From Planctomycetota bacterium (lineage in GTDB: Bacteria > Planctomycetota > Phycisphaerae > UBA1845 > Fen-1342): DNA of 7,143 bases. The translations under genes and the position numbers were made by a program. The notes under the pieces were generated by a model. The model was not told the DNA's origin, ran no database searches, and worked only from the letters and a program-made list of their open reading frames with translations. This document shows, piece by piece, positions 6,724 to 7,143 of this stretch (position 1 is the stretch's first letter; the number at the start of each line of letters is the position of its first letter). The stretch spans positions 1 through 7,143 of the forward strand of contig JAUWXH010000094.1 of assembly GCA_030616465.1 (NCBI GenBank), in the 5' to 3' direction.

Positions 6724-6752
6724 ACTGTAGGCGAATTCCTGGACGGTGCCTA
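6724..6752 (-). promoter_or_regulatory. Weak sigma70-like promoter candidate for the lolA-like gene
   Basis: On the - strand, TAGGCA (6752-6747) and TACAGT (6729-6724) each match four of six consensus bases with a 17-bp spacer. A start near 6717 would give a leader of about 134 nt that includes the possible 18-codon ORF. It lies just after the stop of the gene at the right edge, so read-through from that gene is the alternative. Nothing else was recognised in the 185 bp between the two genes. Confidence 0.22.
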
Positions 6753-6768
6753 CCCCGAGGCTCGCCGA

Positions 6769-7131
6769 CTATTCCCGCCGCCTCAGGTGTTCGCACCAGT
6801 GGATGAGCCCCTCGTCGTCATCGAAGTAAACGCCGCACTTCTCGACCCGATCGCCCTGAAACCGAATCGTATCGACGAAGTTGTCCATGTAATGGATTTG
6901 AAGTGCCGTCGCGCCATTCATTGTGATGCAGCTTGCGCCGAACGGCGGGGAATCATCGTCGAACGAGAGCGACAGCTCGTCGTCGGGACCGGGGTCGAAG
7001 TTAGAGGCCATGCCCACCGCCCGATACAGCACGGTCGAGTCCGAGACCCGCTTGGCCTTGACCAGAGCGACCCTCAGATGGGTTTCCTCCCCCAGGTCCG
7101 GCAGCGCACCGCGCTGCGAACGGATCTCCAT
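6769..7131 (-). CDS. Hypothetical acidic protein, possibly continuing beyond the right edge
   Basis: I do not recognise this protein. It has 120 residues from the ATG at 7131, but the frame is open to the window edge (four more codons, EIIE), so the true start may lie outside. It begins MEIRSQRGALPDLGEETHLR. The middle is strongly acidic (DPGPDDELSLSFDDDSPPFG), and the end is IHYMDNFVDTIRFQGDRVEK, then CGVYFDDDEGLIHWCEHLRR. There is no signal peptide or membrane helix in the visible part, so it is probably cytoplasmic. Three cysteines and the pattern of short beta-like stretches ending in GDRVEKCGVYFDDD faintly recall the last strands of NTF2/SnoaL-like folds, but this is too weak to use. The TAG stop lies 185 bp upstream of the lolA-like gene on the same strand, so co-transcription is possible. 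Confidence 0.6.
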   Translation of the reverse strand: MEIRSQRGALPDLGEETHLRVALVKAKRVSDSTVLYRAVGMASNFDPGPDDELSLSFDDDSPPFGASCITMNGATALQIHYMDNFVDTIRFQGDRVEKCGVYFDDDEGLIHWCEHLRRRE

Positions 7132-7143
7132 CTCGATGATCTC

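Overview
The window is GC-rich and carries seven protein genes in a compact, ordinary bacterial chromosomal arrangement. There is no phage, transposon, CRISPR array, rRNA or tRNA. I think the source is most likely a member of the Planctomycetota (perhaps a Phycisphaerae-like lineage) or a close environmental relative. The reasons are the general style of the proteins, a LolA-like periplasmic protein that implies a Gram-negative envelope, and the phoH / 7TM-HD / ybeY order next to a cell-shape locus. This assignment is an inference from style and not a measured placement.

Layout. A leftward (- strand) operon occupies 1-1665. It encodes a 289-residue membrane-anchored coiled-coil protein with a C-terminal beta-rich domain, then a small single-pass membrane protein, then the N-terminal 159 residues of MreB, which runs off the left edge. 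At least two, and possibly all three, of these genes appear to start at a non-ATG codon. A 228-bp divergent intergenic region (1666-1893) holds a good sigma70-type promoter for this operon. It also holds a cluster of GGTTGC/GCAACC half-sites in inverted arrangement, one of which overlaps the -35 box.

Rightward (+ strand), 1894-5851 encodes PhoH (RNA-associated P-loop ATPase), a complete 7TM-HD phosphodiesterase of the PgpH type (c-di-AMP hydrolase family) and the rRNA maturation endonuclease YbeY. This is the gene order also known from Firmicutes. YbeY has a basic insertion of roughly 20-25 residues just before its metal site, and an Asp where most family members have the third metal-binding His.

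A convergent - strand gene (5858-6583) ends six bases from the ybeY stop. It encodes a secreted LolA-like protein with a clean signal peptide and Shine-Dalgarno sequence. Its 185-bp upstream region holds a weak promoter candidate and a possible 18-codon leader ORF whose stop overlaps the lolA-like start (ATGA). The right edge holds a - strand protein of unknown function (6769-7131 or beyond).

Taken together, the window couples envelope and shape functions (MreB, its putative membrane partners, a LolA-like chaperone) with RNA metabolism (PhoH, YbeY) and nucleotide second-messenger turnover (PgpH). I found no clear new system. The best candidates for something undescribed are the MreC-like coiled-coil protein and its small membrane partner upstream of mreB, and the symmetric operator-like elements between the two divergent operons.
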